Source of the DNA: Diabrotica undecimpunctata
Taxonomy: Eukaryota; Arthropoda; Insecta; Coleoptera; Chrysomelidae
Direction of reading: 5' to 3'
Assembly: GCF_040954645.1 (NCBI RefSeq)
Contig: NC_092803.1
Location: forward strand, 84,926,417-84,990,416
DNA: 64,000 nucleotides
Every line of letters starts with the position of its first letter. Position 1 is the first letter of the stretch. A program made the position numbers and the translations under genes. The notes beneath the pieces were generated by a model. That model was not told where the DNA came from. It ran no database searches and was given only the letters and a program-made list of their open reading frames with translations. Below, one piece after another: positions 33,153 to 44,866 of the stretch.

Positions 33153-34150
33153 ATGTCTCAGAAAGGTGAAACAGTTCAACAAGTAGTGATGACGCAAGAC
33201 ATGCTCCAGAGCTTAATTACAAGTCTACAAGGTATTAACAATCAAGCCCAAACTGCAAGTACTTCCAATTCTTACTTCTCAGCATGTAAACATCGGTTTT
33301 CGGGAAAACCAAATGAAGATGTCGAGGCATTTATTGACGCCATTACGGTGTATAAAGACTGTCTTAATATTTCTGATCATCACGCGTTAAAAGGATTGTC
33401 TATGCTTTTAATTGATTCAGCTGCAACGTGGTATTAAGGGGTTAAATCATCCATTCAAACGTTTGATGAGGCTATAGAAAGTCTCCAGCATGCATACGGT
33501 TTTCCAAAGCCGGCGTATTTAGTTTATCGTGAACTTTTCGCGGTCGAACAAGGTCACAATGAAAAAACCGACGTTTTTGTCAGCAAAGCGCGCTCGTTGT
33601 TGTCACGTCTTCAAGGCGCATTCACCATTTCGGAACATGCTCAACTTGATATGGTATTTGGATTATTAAATGCATCTATTAGAGATAAGGTAAGGAGAGA
33701 ATCTATATCTGGTTTTAGAGAACTTGTTGAAGCAGCTCGCGTTGTAGAATAATCGCTCCATATTGTTAAAAGCGTTCCGAATATTTCCGTACATAAAACA
33801 GAAAGTAATTCAAGTAGTACCCGAAAATCAAAACAGTGTTCTTATTGTAAGAATTTTGAACATCAAAGGGACGACTGTCGTAAACTAGCCTCCCGCAGTA
33901 ACGCAGTAAACAAGAACCTTCTTCTACTTCTTTAAGTAACAACAGTACAAAGCAACCTTTTTCAAATCCCAACGTTGCCGATATCAACGAAAATTCCCAG
34001 ATTTTCTGCTATGGTTGTAAAAGCCCAGGTTTTATTAAATCAAATTGTCCCAATTGTAGTAAACGTACTGACATAGGTTATGTTTCAACTTCGGCTGAAG
34101 TTCTTTGCGCTTCTCTGCAATCGCCAGATTCTTCGTCTCAGATTCAGTCA
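33153..34150 (+). pseudogene. gag: Gypsy-2 Gag, broken
   Basis: Starts at ATG 33153 (MSQKGETVQQVVMTQDM). Capsid-like region 33280-33740 includes FSGKPNEDVEAFIDAI and FGLLNASIRDKVRRES. The nucleocapsid carries a CCHC knuckle CSYCKNFEHQRDDC (33837-33878) and, after a frameshift near 33905, a second Cys cluster CYGCKSPGFIKSNC (about 34010-34050). Stops at 33435 and 33750 both replace probable Gln codons. Confidence 0.85.
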
Positions 34151-34162
34151 CATTCAAGCCCG

Positions 34163-37100
34163 TTGACTCCAATTACTATCGAAGATCAACATGGTTGTTG
34201 TTTTCTTGATTCAGGTGCCGAACGTAGCATCGCCGGTGCTATACTTCGAGAAATTTTACTCAAAGATAAAATTCCCTATAGTACCAAATCTATGCTTATG
34301 ACTTTGGCTGATGGCAAAACTAGTTTAGTTAATGCTCTTTTCTTTCAGGTTAATGTCGTACTTCAAGGTAGAGAACATTCATTACCTTTATGCTCTGTAC
34401 CTGATCATGTACAAAGTAGAACACTTCTAGGTTTTGATTTTCTTAGGTCAGCTAATATCATTCTTGATATACTACGTGATTGCTGGTATTATGGTGATGA
34501 ATTGTCTGTACGCTATCCGTTTTCATCTGAATCATTTATATCTGATCTCAGGTCAAATTCTGTTCATTTGGCTCGAGTTGAATTGAGAGAAGATGAAGCC
34601 ATTTCTCTTGATCCAACAGAAAAGTCTGAAATTAATGACCTTTTGTCTAAACATGATAATGTTTTTTGTTCAAGCAAAGAGCCTACGCCTTTTGCCGAAC
34701 ATTACATTATATAACTTTAACTGATGAAAATCCAATCGCTGTTCTCCCATACCGAATGTCTGAGATTAAAAAAGCACATCTCAAACAAGAGCTTGATACA
34801 CTTCTTACTGATGGAACCATAGAGGAGTGTGGATCCCCATATGCTTCGCCTGTAGCACTGGTTCCGAAGAAGGATGGCGGAACTCGTCGTACAGTAGATT
34901 ATCGTAAGTTAAATGCGATCACTAGACCGTATGTCTATCCTCTACCGAGAATAGATGATCTATTACATGCGACTAAAGAATCACGTTACATGTCAACACT
35001 AGATTTGAAGTCTGGTTATCACCAAGTTTCTGTTAAATTTAAAGACAGAGGCAAGACGGCTTTCATTTGCCCCTTTGGCACATTTCGCTATACGCGCATG
35101 CCTTTTGGACTGCGCAATGCGCCTTCCACTTTTCAGCGACTTATTGACAAATTTCGCTCTGGTTTACCTAACGTTCGTATACTTGCTTACCTAGACGACT
35201 TAATTATTCTATCCGCTACATTTAGTGAACATCTCGCTGACCTCGAGCAAGTATTATCTCGGCTAACAATATTTAAATTACATTTAAATCGTTTAAAATG
35301 TAATTTCTGTTGTATTTCTGTCCTTTACCTAGGTCATGTAATCACTTCGTCAGGTATAAAACATGACCCAAATAAGGTTTCCAGTATTGTCAACCGACCT
35401 ATTCCGAAAAATGTCAAAGAGCTAACTTCATTCCTACAAGCATGTTCTTGGTTTAGACGTTTTATTGAAGATTTCGCTGACATCAGCTAACCTCTATCCA
35501 ATCTTCTTAAGAAGAATGCTAGTTGGACTTGAACCACAAACCAAACTCAAGCTTTTGACCGACTTAAAATTCTTCCGCGCTCTAGCCCTATACTAAGACA
35601 GGCTGATCCTAACCTACCCTATACTCTTAGAACCGATGCTAGTTCTTACGCATTGGGAGCTTGTTTACTCTAGGGGGAGGGATCCGAGGAGAGACCAGTG
35701 GAATACGCCAGTCGTCTCCTAACAAAGTCTGAACAGAACTACTGTACTACTTAACTTGAGACCTTAGCTATCGTGTGGGAAGTAAATAAGTTCAGAGAAT
35801 ATAATATAGAAAATTCTCAAATCAAAATACAAAGTGATCCCCAGCCTCTAAAAAGGTTAATGTCCCTCAAATCTCCGTCTGGCCGACTCTCGAGATGGGC
35901 CCTGTCATTGATGGCCTATGAGTTAAAAATAGATTATACTCCTGGACGTTTAAATGTTGTAGCTAATATGCTATCCCGTCCACCAATTGAAAATATTAAT
36001 GTTAATCTTGTCCAAGTTGATTAACCTCAACAAACTGCCAGTGATTTGAGAACAGAACAACTGAATGATCCCGATTTGAGAAAGATCGTCGAATCTTTCG
36101 AAAACTCAGATACCAATTCCGTTGATTATAAAAGATGGTCTGAACGAGGATATTTTACGATGCAAGGTGTTCTTTATAGATACACCCCTGATTTGGACAG
36201 CGAAGAAGCACAGCTGGTCGCTCCAAAGTCCCGCATACAAAATATACTTAGTGATTACCATGACGCACCCTTAGCTGGACATTATGGGGCCGAACGTACC
36301 TATCAACGAATCGCTAGCAGATATTATGGGACTGGTATGCTTAAAACAATAATAGATTATGTATCGAAGTGCCTGGATTGCCAACGTTATAAAGCATCTA
36401 ATCTAAAACCAGCAGGACAGTTTCAAACGCCTGTTCAATCTCAACGCTTCGAAACCATGTCTATCGATCTATTCGGTCCACTTCCAGAGACATCTGACGG
36501 ATACAAGTGGATCTATGTTATTGAAGATATCGCGAGTAAAAGGGTGGAAATATTTCCTCTTAAAGCAGCTACTGCCGAGAATTGTGCCCGCTGTTTAGTT
36601 GACGAAGTAATCTTAAGATATGGTTTACCCAGACGTGTTATTAGTGATAACGCTACACAGTTTGTTAGTGCGGTCATGTAACAAGTAGCGCACTGTTTAG
36701 GTTTTAAACAAACCCTAATTTCGGTTTATTGGCCAGCCACAAATCCTGTAGAACGGAAAAATCGTGATCTAAAGCCCCAACTGGCAATTTTGACAGGAGT
36801 TGACCATACATCATGGAAAAAACAAATTCTAGCTGTAAGATTTGCTATGAACTCCATTAAATCGCAGTCAACAGGTTATAGTGCCGCGTTTCTAACCTTC
36901 GGTCGCGAATTGCGTACTTCCGATGATGCACAACGAGACTTTCGGACCGGACTGTTGTACGAAATGACAACTTCGTAACAGATATAACCCCATACCTAAA
37001 GCCTCTCGGTAGTGTTCTATACCAAGCTCGCGAAAATTACGAAGCGAGTCAAGATCGCGCAAAGACATATACCGATAAGTATCGCCGCGCCAATATGACG

Positions 37101-37598
37101 TTTAATGTGTCGGACAAAGTGCTCGTTGACGTGCATGCTCTTAGTAAAGCGAAGGACTCTTTCACGGCAAAGTTCGACCCGCGTCGCGATGGTCCATATA
37201 TAATAACCAAGGTGGTTAGCCCAACCAGCTATGAGATATCGTCGCCACAGAACCTAACCGAACCTCTCGGTAAATACCATGTATCAGCGCTTGTGCCCTA
37301 TCGTGCTGATACCGATACCGATGATGGTCCGTCCCCTAACCCGTTGGTTCCCATTCGCAGAAGAGGACGTCCCCCCAAAACAGCATTAGCCGTGCCTGAT
37401 GAAAACCATGTATACGAAGAAGAGAATGACGTTGCTTCGCCTCATACCGACGCCGAGGCACTTCTTCCCACAATAACACCTGACCCGAATGATGACCCTC
37501 CTAGTGAACTCTTTCGTCATCGCCTCCGGAGACATCCCGTCCACAGGCCCACCTGCCAGTGTTGCCTTCTGCTCACACCTGTCCTTGCTTCTACTTGA
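34163..37598 (+). pseudogene. pol: Gypsy-2 Pol (protease, RT, RNase H, integrase), broken
   Basis: Protease box FLDSGAERS near 34205; RT after a frameshift near 34710, with VDYRKLNAI, LDLKSGYHQV, RMPFGLRNAPSTFQR and catalytic YLDDLII (about 35190). RNase H LRTDASSYALGACL near 35630. Integrase zinc finger (His in HYGAERTYQRIASRYY, then CLDCQRYK near 36370), catalytic segments SIDLFGPL (36460), ISDNATQF (36640) and NPVERKNRDL (36745). C-terminal part 37095-37598 in another frame. Stops at 35488, 35530, 35670, 35750, 36022, 36679 and 36976; most look like Gln or Trp codons changed by one transition. Inactive. Confidence 0.9.
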
Positions 37599-37608
37599 GG
37601 GACTCTGC

Positions 37609-37627
37609 GTGAAGCAAAGGGGGAGAT
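37609..37627 (+). promoter_or_regulatory. Gypsy-2 polypurine tract
   Basis: GAAGCAAAGGGGGAGA directly before the 3' LTR, the plus-strand priming site. Confidence 0.85.
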
Positions 37628-37978
37628 TGTAACAAATCTTCTAAGTGTATGCAACCTGTGTTGCAATGTGTTGTGTATGTTGCCTACCCTGTAGGTCTCT
37701 CTGCGTCCTGTATTATTGGTGATGTTGTGCCATGCTACCCCATGCGTCCTACTAGAAAAAGGGCCATACGGATTATTAGTTTTTTTTTGACTTAAGAGGT
37801 TATAACGCTTCATGTTTTGTTTTTTATCTAAGTCTTGTTAATCTTCAGTTTGTTCATGTAAGAACAGTGCTAAATAAGTACCTGTTAACATTAAAAATCC
37901 ATTCTTTCCCTAGGTAAAAATAATTGAACGAACTCAACGATAATTAAAGGGGGAAAATAACAACATACCCCCATTACA
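37628..37978 (+). repeat. Gypsy-2 3' LTR
   Basis: 351 bp, homologous to the 5' LTR but with small insertions near 37663 and 37728 and point differences, so the copy is not recent. Confidence 0.94.
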
Positions 37979-37998
37979 GTGTTATAATCGTTATATTA

Positions 37999-39046
37999 CT
38001 TACTTAATCAGTAGACCCATTTGTACCTTTCGGTGTTGGGCCGTTTAAAATACAGTTCATTACATTACACTTTGACAGTCTTCTGAGGTGTCCTAGCTCT
38101 TAACGAACTTTCTCCATTCCTTCCTATTGGATGCCATCTGTGTTGCTTATTGTCCATCCGGGTTAGATGTCCGAACCATGCCAATTTTTTCTCTTTGATT
38201 GACTCGAGTATCGGTTTGATTTTGAGTCTTTCTCTTATTTCTTCATTTCTGATTCTATCAGTTCTTTTTACTCCTATCGTTCTTCTGAGGTATTTCATCT
38301 CTGCTGCCTGAATTCTGCTCTGATGTCTTTTGTTTAATATCCAATTTTCTGCTCCATATGTCACTGTAGGTCTATATATTGTTTTGTATATTGTCATCTT
38401 AGTCTTTGTTGATATTTCTTTGTTATTAAGGAATCCTCTATGTAGTGCTTGGAATAGTTTTCCTGTGTTTTCCATTCTGTTGTTAAGATCATCCTCGATG
38501 TCTCCTTTGTTGTTGATTACTGTTCCTAAGTATTTGTATGAATTTGTCTGTATTATTTTTTGTTGGTCTATCATTACTTCTATTTGATCTTCCGTCCCTT
38601 GTTTCCTTGATATTTTCATTATTTGAGTCTTCTCTTTGTTTACGTTTAAGTTGTATTTGCTTGCTTCTAGGTTCCATTTCTCTAAGTTGTATTTCAGTTT
38701 TTCTGCAGTTTTCGCAATTAATACTATGTCGTCTGCATATATACACATCTCAGCATTTATCATTTGCATTCTGTTCCAACCGATGCAGTATTTCTTGAAT
38801 GTTTTCTTACATTCTTTCACTATCTCATCTATTACATTTATGAATAGTACTGGGCTGAGACTTCCCCCTTGTCTAACTCCTTGGGTTGTTTCAAATGGTT
38901 CTGACTGTATATTTAACATTCTTACTGTATTTGTTGTTTTCATGTATATACTCTTTGTTGATTCTATCAGTTCTTCACTAACTTGTTTCTTCTTTAGGCT
39001 TTCCCATATATCTTTCTTTTGACTGAGTCGAATGCTTTTTCCATGT
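37999..39046 (-). mobile_element. 5'-truncated LINE with 12-bp target duplication
   Basis: ATCGTTATATTA at 37987-37998 and 39047-39058. Inserted only 4 bp from the gypsy-2 target duplication, in the X/pogo-3 background sequence. The 3' end (left) is TTAAGTAAG with no poly(A). Confidence 0.92.
38065..39040 (-). pseudogene. LINE reverse transcriptase, C-terminal part
   Basis: Reading starts at the truncation with MEKAFDSVKRK, is frameshifted near 39000, then runs uninterrupted for 292 codons (38943-38065): TTQGVRQGGSLSPVLF, catalytic IYADDIVLIA, SYKYLGTVINNKGD, RPTVTYGAENW, and the tail KLAWFGHLTRMDNK. Ends in its own stop. RT fingers and endonuclease are missing, so it cannot move by itself. 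Confidence 0.87.
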
Positions 39047-39327
39047 ATCGTTATATTAAAGTTTTATATTACTACAAGTGATTAACGCTGAATAAAGCTA
39101 TATTTTAAATGATATAAAATCATCAATAATGACAAAACGTAGGGGAGACCGGGGAGAGTTCGGACCATTTTTAAAAATTAATTTTTATTAGAAAAGTGTA
39201 TTGATATATTTACCTTTTAAAGTAGTTAACTTAAGCTTCCAAGGTTCAGGCATAACCAATCAAGAGCAGAATATATCAAATCAATAAATTAACAACAAAA
39301 ATAAAAAAATATTGCAGGGGGTCATTT

Positions 39328-39409
39328 GTCCGAAGTCTCCCCAGAAACGGGGAGACTTCGGACTAGGAACTGGGAGACTTCGGACAGTACTGGGAGACTT
39401 CGGACAGTA
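39328..39409. promoter_or_regulatory. Subterminal motif cluster of pogo-2, inner left side
   Basis: A perfect 15-bp palindrome arm pair (GTCCGAAGTCTCCCC and its complement, 6-base loop, 39328-39363) followed by two more direct copies of GGGAGACTTCGGACAGTAC-type units. Likely transposase-binding sites, by analogy with other DNA transposons. Confidence 0.75.
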
Positions 39410-39470
39410 CAACATATGTTACTTATAAAAATGTATTTAAAAAAAATAGACATGTTTAGATATTAAAAAA

Positions 39471-41449
39471 TTAATGCAATGAATAATCTTCTAAATCTGT
39501 ATTAAAATAGATCATATTTTCATATCTTTGACGTGTATCTTTCAAGGGCTTCGGTAAAATACATTTTATGTCTTCAAATATAACAAAAGCATCTTCTTCA
39601 GTGGAGATAAACCGATTAGAAGTGGCATGTTTTTTATAAAATTTTACGTCGTATCCTTTTATCTGTTTTTCCTGAATTTCTGCAACATAGTGCCGAAATG
39701 TAGCTGGTGTTTTTCCATAAACTCTGGCAATTATAAACTGACCATTTGCAATATTTGTTTCTTCTGTATCCACTTCGTCATCTTGCTCTATGAAGTCAGA
39801 GGATTTTTCATTGCTCATTATGTCTTCAGAGGAAGAAGAAGAAGATGTTTCAACAATTTTTTTAGTGACTTTCTGTCTTTTTTTAGGATTTACTTTCCTT
39901 GTAACAGATCGTTTTAGTTTCCTGTTGGCAATTTCGTCTTTTTCTGGAGTATCCGTGGCAATGATACATTTGCCCTTAGGCCTCCCTCTATTTGATGTTT
40001 TACGTTCTGGCGCCTTGGGAAACGGTCTAACCATTTCTGGAGAAATGATGTTTGGAGAAGTTGAGTGACTCGGAGAAACTAAAACTTTGCTTGGCCCCGG
40101 TTTGGACAAGCTATCAAAATCTCTTTTTCCGAGTTCCGGTTCTGTAGTAGGCATTGGTCTATCTGTCACGTAAGAAGATAAGAACTCTTCTTCTCCGAAT
40201 ATATTCCTGTCAAAAGGCCAAATACCTGTACACTTGAAACCACTTTTAATATTAACTGGATTGGCAGCTCTGTCCCAAGCAGAAGAACAAATAGCAGGCA
40301 AGTCATATATAGAAAGTGTCTGACCAGGATTAGACAACATCCAGGAATTAGCACCATCATTAAAAAACTTTTTGAAAGGACCAAACACTGTTCGGTCCAA
40401 AGGTTGTAACTTATTAGAAGTATGAGGTGGTAGTGTCAAAACAGTAATTCCATTTTCTTTGCAGTAATCAAGTCCCTCCACTGAGAGATGGGACTCGTGG
40501 TTATCCATGATTAGTAAAATTTTATTAGTATCAGAGCAGAGTGTATTTTTGACAACATGTTTAAGTACTTTCAAAAAATTATCACTTGTCATCCATCCTG
40601 AAGGAGATACTAATCCTAAAGCAACTTGAGGAACCCCTTTCATCATGCGGTTTTCATCAAAACGTTGCCGTGGGAATACCCATATAGGAGGCAATGCTTT
40701 TCCATCAGCAGAAATTATGCCCACTTGTGTAACTAATTCTCCACGTTCACGTGAGGTCACCTGCCCTATTTGATGTTGACCTTTTCTTCCAATTATTTTA
40801 GGTACACGCTGAACTGTAGTAACCCCAGTCTAAAAAATAAGTGATATTAATTATCAAAATAACTAAACAAAATTGTTAATTGACTCACTTCATCTAAATT
40901 GAAAATCGCTGAAGATCCAAAAGAATGACGACGTAAAACTTCTTCTAATTTATTTTGAAACGTCTCAACAGTAACTTTGTTAAAACTCGTCATTCTAGCG
41001 AGACTAGTGGCTTCAGGTGTTCTAATAGATAGTACAGGATGACGTTTCATGAAACCTGAAAACCAGTCTGTTCCAGCTTCTTCATTTTCGCTCCATGTAG
41101 TAGGCATTTTAACATGGTTTTTCTTGGCAAATTCAAAAGCTAAACGTCTTGCAGCTTTAGGCGTTAGTCCATGAAACATGGAAGAACAATCTAATAAATA
41201 TTTTTCAAGCATTTTTTCCATTATATCGGTAAACACTTGAGATTGCTTGAAATTTGGAGAGAATGTTACGTTGTCTATACCCACAGCTCTAGCTTTCTTT
41301 ATGTAATCTAGAAGACTAGATTTAGGAACGCCGTAGGTTTTGGCGCTATTCCGAATGCTCAATTTGCCGTCAAGCACCTCTGATGTGGCATTTTTCATAG
41401 TGTCTGCAGAAAATTGTCGTTCTGTTACCCTTGTATATGTACGGGGCAT
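39471..41449 (-). CDS. Pogo-like transposase, two exons, intact
   Basis: Exon 1 is 41449-40889 (start MPRTYTRVTERQFS, 187 codons) and exon 2 is 40829-39471. The 59-bp intron 40888-40830 begins GTGAGT, ends TTTTTTAG and falls between Glu187 and Thr188 of the first catalytic motif NLDE|TG. Total 639 residues. Domains: psq-type helix-turn-helix about 10-55; CENP-B-like DNA-binding region about 75-170; DDE_1 nuclease about 180-385 with Asp186, Asp296 and Asp332 (DD35D, pogo type); basic nuclear-localisation-like stretch and Ser-rich acidic segment about 480-540; C-terminal module with FVIFEDIKCILPKP. The nuclease cuts and pastes the element at TA sites. I chose ATG 41449 because the helix-turn-helix starts there; 52 upstream in-frame codons lie in palindromic DNA. 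Confidence 0.92.
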
Positions 41450-41486
41450 TATGAGCTGTAAGAGAAAAATAGAATAACTACAGATC

Positions 41487-41543
41487 AGGGGAGACTTCGG
41501 ACACACAGGGGAGAGTTCGGACACTGTGTCCGAACTCTCCCCT
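41487..41543. promoter_or_regulatory. Subterminal motif cluster of pogo-2, upstream of the transposase
   Basis: One GGGGAGACTTCGGACAC copy at 41488-41504 followed by a perfect palindrome at 41507-41543 (18-bp arms AGGGGAGAGTTCGGACAC with a one-base centre). It lies about 60 bp before the transposase ATG, so transposase binding here could also affect transcription. Confidence 0.75.
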
Positions 41544-41908
41544 AATGCAAACATTGGTAATACAATGGGTTTATAAAAAAACTTACCTAAATATTGCAAC
41601 AACATAAACGCAAATTAATGAAATAAGTATAGTAGATTACAGCACCAAAGTTTTATACGTGGTAAGTCTATGTATTTTAAAATATATCTTCTGGATTGCA
41701 CCGATATTTTTAGAACAAAACTCGACAAAACACTTCACAATAGATAACTCTGTGACTACGACCGAAATCACAGCTGTCAATACATAACCTATAATTATGT
41801 ACAAATAAGGTTGTGTTTACCAAATGACAACAGTGCATCTTCAAAAATGTGCGAAATTCAAATGTGTCCGATGTCTCCCTGTGTCCGAACTCTCCCCGGT
41901 CTCCCCTA

Positions 41909-42205
41909 CTCAATGTTATATAATCCACATAATAAAGTACCTACGTTAGATAAAAAAGGTAAAATCCCGGGTCATCCAAAACTAGTTTCTCATAGGAATA
42001 ATAGAATATTAGTATACGTTTGCAAAAAAGGTCGACGAAATACTCTAGTGAAATACGCTATGACCACGTATGCTTGGTTGTATAGTAATTTTCAGCCACT
42101 TTCTAGTCTGTCAAAAAGTAACTAACTTTACAAAAAAATAATTACTAAATTTACTAGACAGTCCAAACTGGGATTAGTGAACCGACTATAAACTCTACTT
42201 AGGTA
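41909..42205 (+). repeat. Repeat family X, right part
   Basis: From about 42055 it matches the reverse complement of 6105-6235 (for example TGCTTGGTTGTATAGTAATT). 41909-42050 is the direct continuation of the sequence interrupted by pogo-2. Confidence 0.75.
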
Positions 42206-42689
42206 ATATCGATTCCTTTAGGGGATTACAGTAATCTACAAACATATTTACTTTAAATACTTAATACTAGGGGGCGCTGATAGTTCTACAAAAACTTGTG
42301 ACAGTTGACATTTGCTATACAACTTCATAACTGTTGGTTTGTTAAGAAATTTGGTAAGCAAATACGTTTTTATATCTAATTTTATTAATTGCATCCGATA
42401 TTTGTTTTTAATAATAAATAGGCATGAGGCGTGATTATATATTATATTTTTAATATTCAGCAAAATAACCTAATCATATTAACCTCCAACGCTTATAATC
42501 TCTGTGGCCATAAACTGGGAAGGATAAGTATATATATTTTGTTTTCCTATTTATGCTATTATCCTATTAAGTGGATTTGTAGAAATCTAGTTATGGTCAT
42601 ATTATGTGTGAATAACAAAATGATTATCGGACTAGTATGCAATAACTTAAAGTAGTACCTATAGGTAATTTTATTTTACTTCTTTTCAG
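42206..42689. other. AT-rich, no gene
   Basis: Contains GTGGCCATAAACTGGG near 42502, a pogo-3 subterminal-like motif. The short ORFs have no recognisable content. Confidence 0.4.
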
Positions 42690-44548
42690 ATCAGACCAGA
42701 CTAAATACGCCGAATATGTAAATAAAGCTAGAGATACCGTTACTGAAGAAAAATTAAGAAAGTGGTTTTCAGAGGTAATAGCTTTATTAAAAAATGATGC
42801 TGACATATTGAAGTTTCCCGAACTAGTATTTGATGATGATGATAGTGTGTTTGGCATGGAAACTAGTCCTTTTGCCACAGATTTTTAAATGATTTTTGTT
42901 ATGTTTATCAATTAAAAACTTGATTGTACTAAATTTATATTATATATCCGGATGCATATAAGTGATTACATATGAGTTCGTATATAGATTTCTGATTCAA
43001 TGACAGTAGGTGGGTTATGTTTACTGGAAGTTGCAGAACTAGTATTTAACATGGATGTTTTTTCCTGGCACCCAAAGGAGGACTTATCATTGGACCTAGA
43101 GGGCAAAATTTTTACAATGAATTCACAAATTCTGGCAAAGAAAACGTTACCACTTTGTTTGCAGTAAATGCACTAGTACAATTTGTTCCACTACTATGCA
43201 CGAATTTCCAGCATCATTAGCTGCAGCCGCACCAACTAATTGGGGTATTGGTAACACAGAAAATGGAAAAGCTGGATGGCTTCAGAGAGTTTTTTCGAGT
43301 ATATCGCTAACGTGTTTCTCCCTTTCTTTTAAGAAAAATCTATATCTTTTCTGGTTATAATATTCGTAGATGGTCATCGTTCACATCTTACTCTAGAACT
43401 AAGTCGATTCTGTCGTGAAAATAAGCTTATACTCATCGCACTTTATCCTAATTCCACACACATTTTATAGCCACTTGATGTGGCAGTTTTTGGTCCCTTA
43501 TAGAAGATGTGACAAAAAACTGTTAGAAAATGGCGTATTGATAACGATGAAAAGGAAATTACCAAAGTTGATGTTTGAAAAATTTTGTCAGGATTGATAA
43601 AAGAACCAACCATGACACATAATATAATTTCGTGATTTAAGACTTGTGGTTTAAATCCATTCGATGCAAATAAAGACATTATTCAGAGACAAACTCTAAC
43701 GTCAAACAATACTGTTACTGAGGAAGTAAGACATCACCTTCGATTCATTGAAGCTCATATAGAGCCATCGATTCTAGCTCAATTTAAAGATGCAAAAACT
43801 AAAAATTATTGGGATGGTAACGTTAAAGCAACAATGATGTATTACTTCTGGTTACGATTAGCTAATAAGGTTAAGGAATCCAAAGATAATCATACAAATA
43901 GTTTTTATGCCACCGCAAACACTCCAATAATATTGCAAAATTCGTCACCTGCAGTCACCAATCTCGAATCAACCCTTAACAACTGAAGCAAACACTTTCG
44001 AGCAAAAATTCTTTATCAAATATAGTGGAAGATTCAATATGCTACAATAATTCACCTCATCATGATATTGATGTACATCCCTCAACATCAAATATCCTTG
44101 AGATACCCAAGAAAAATTTAGCATCCATATTTAATGACATTGTTCCATGGCCAAGTCAAACACCTACATCTGGAAAAAGAAAAAAGAGTACACTTCAAGT
44201 GTCATAACATCTGACAAATGGGTGCTTTATCATGTATTAAAAGAACAAGCAAAACTAGAATAGCTTAAATTAAAAGAACAACGGAAAAGAGAACAAGAAC
44301 TTAAAAAGGACGAAAAAAACAAGAGGACTAAAAGTAAAAAAATGAAAAGAATTTTGGTGTCTATCTCAGAAGAAGAAGTAGAATGGATGGAACGTGGCAT
44401 AAATGACATTGATGATGTAAATGAAGATATTATCGACAATGATACTCAAAATGAAGATAGCATCGATAATGATACTGAAAATAAAGATAACATCGATAAT
44501 TATACTGAAAATAAAGATATCATCGATAATAATACTGAAAATATTTGA
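42690..44548 (+). pseudogene. Pogo-3 transposase remnant
   Basis: Segments in mixed frames: VTEEKLRKWFSEVIALL and the first catalytic region FDDDDSVFGME (42740-42855); GLIIGPRGQNFYNEF (43080-43130); VDGHRSHLTLELSRF with the second Asp (about 43370); ALYPNSTHIL.PLDVAVFGPL with the third Asp (about 43440-43500); then FKTCGLNPFDANK (43635-43675). An acidic, Lys-rich C-terminus ends in a 30-bp tandem repeat. This matches a Tigger/pogo transposase of a different lineage from pogo-1 and pogo-2. No N-terminal DNA-binding domain was found; it may lie beyond the nested insertions. Many stops. Confidence 0.75.
44423..44542 (+). repeat. 30-bp tandem repeat, four copies, in pogo-3 C-terminus
   Basis: Four units of the form GAAGATAnCATCGATAATGA.ACTGAAAAT, each encoding ten residues like EDIIDNDTEN. 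The frame is kept across all copies although the gene is dead. Confidence 0.88.
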
Positions 44549-44866
44549 ATCAATCAACAAGAGACTGACTGTTACTTTCAAATATATTAGCAAAATCATT
44601 AATATCTTGCCCGAGAATGAATATGAAATTTAAGGCTTGCGGATGAAAGTAAGTTAAATTTTAAACTTATGCACACTGACATATCTGTCATTAACAAAAT
44701 TGATATTGTCAGTAAACTGCTAGATCCACAAATTATTCAAGACGGAAGGATATTGAAGATAGTTTTTCCAACTAAAGTGGATATACACGAAAAAAAATCA
44801 TGTTTCATACCTATTGAAAATAATAATGACTAATAATAATAATATTAAGCTAATAATTAAAAAATA

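Larger units (their letters stand above)
32538..37978 (+). mobile_element. Full-length Ty3/gypsy retrotransposon (gypsy-2), both LTRs, 4-bp target duplication
   Basis: LTRs 32538-32863 and 37628-37978 begin TGTAACAAATCT and end ...TTACA. GTGT precedes the left LTR (32534-32537) and follows the right one (37979-37982). A primer-binding-like site and polypurine tract lie in the expected places. Gag and Pol are recognisable throughout but carry many stops and frameshifts. Different lineage from gypsy-1: Gag has zinc knuckles and the RT box is YLDD. Confidence 0.95.
39142..41906 (-). mobile_element. Complete pogo-like DNA transposon (pogo-2), apparently intact
   Basis: 2765 bp bounded by TA on each side (39140-39141, 41907-41908). 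The first 24 bases of each end are identical inverted repeats starting GGGGAGACCGGGGAGAGTTC. Additional copies of the core GGGAGA(C/G)TTCGGAC lie just inside each end, several as perfect palindromes. The single gene on the minus strand has no stop or frameshift once one short intron is removed. Its neighbours are family X/pogo-3 sequence, into which it jumped. Confidence 0.94.

Noticed and set aside
38330..39022. Plus-strand Phe/Leu-rich frames
   Set aside because: Antisense shadows of the LINE RT at 38065-39040.
39627..40068. Plus-strand frames over pogo-2
   Set aside because: Antisense of the intact transposase exon 2.
44423..44542. CRISPR-like or satellite array
   Set aside because: The repeat is coding, contiguous and without spacers, in a eukaryotic transposase tail.
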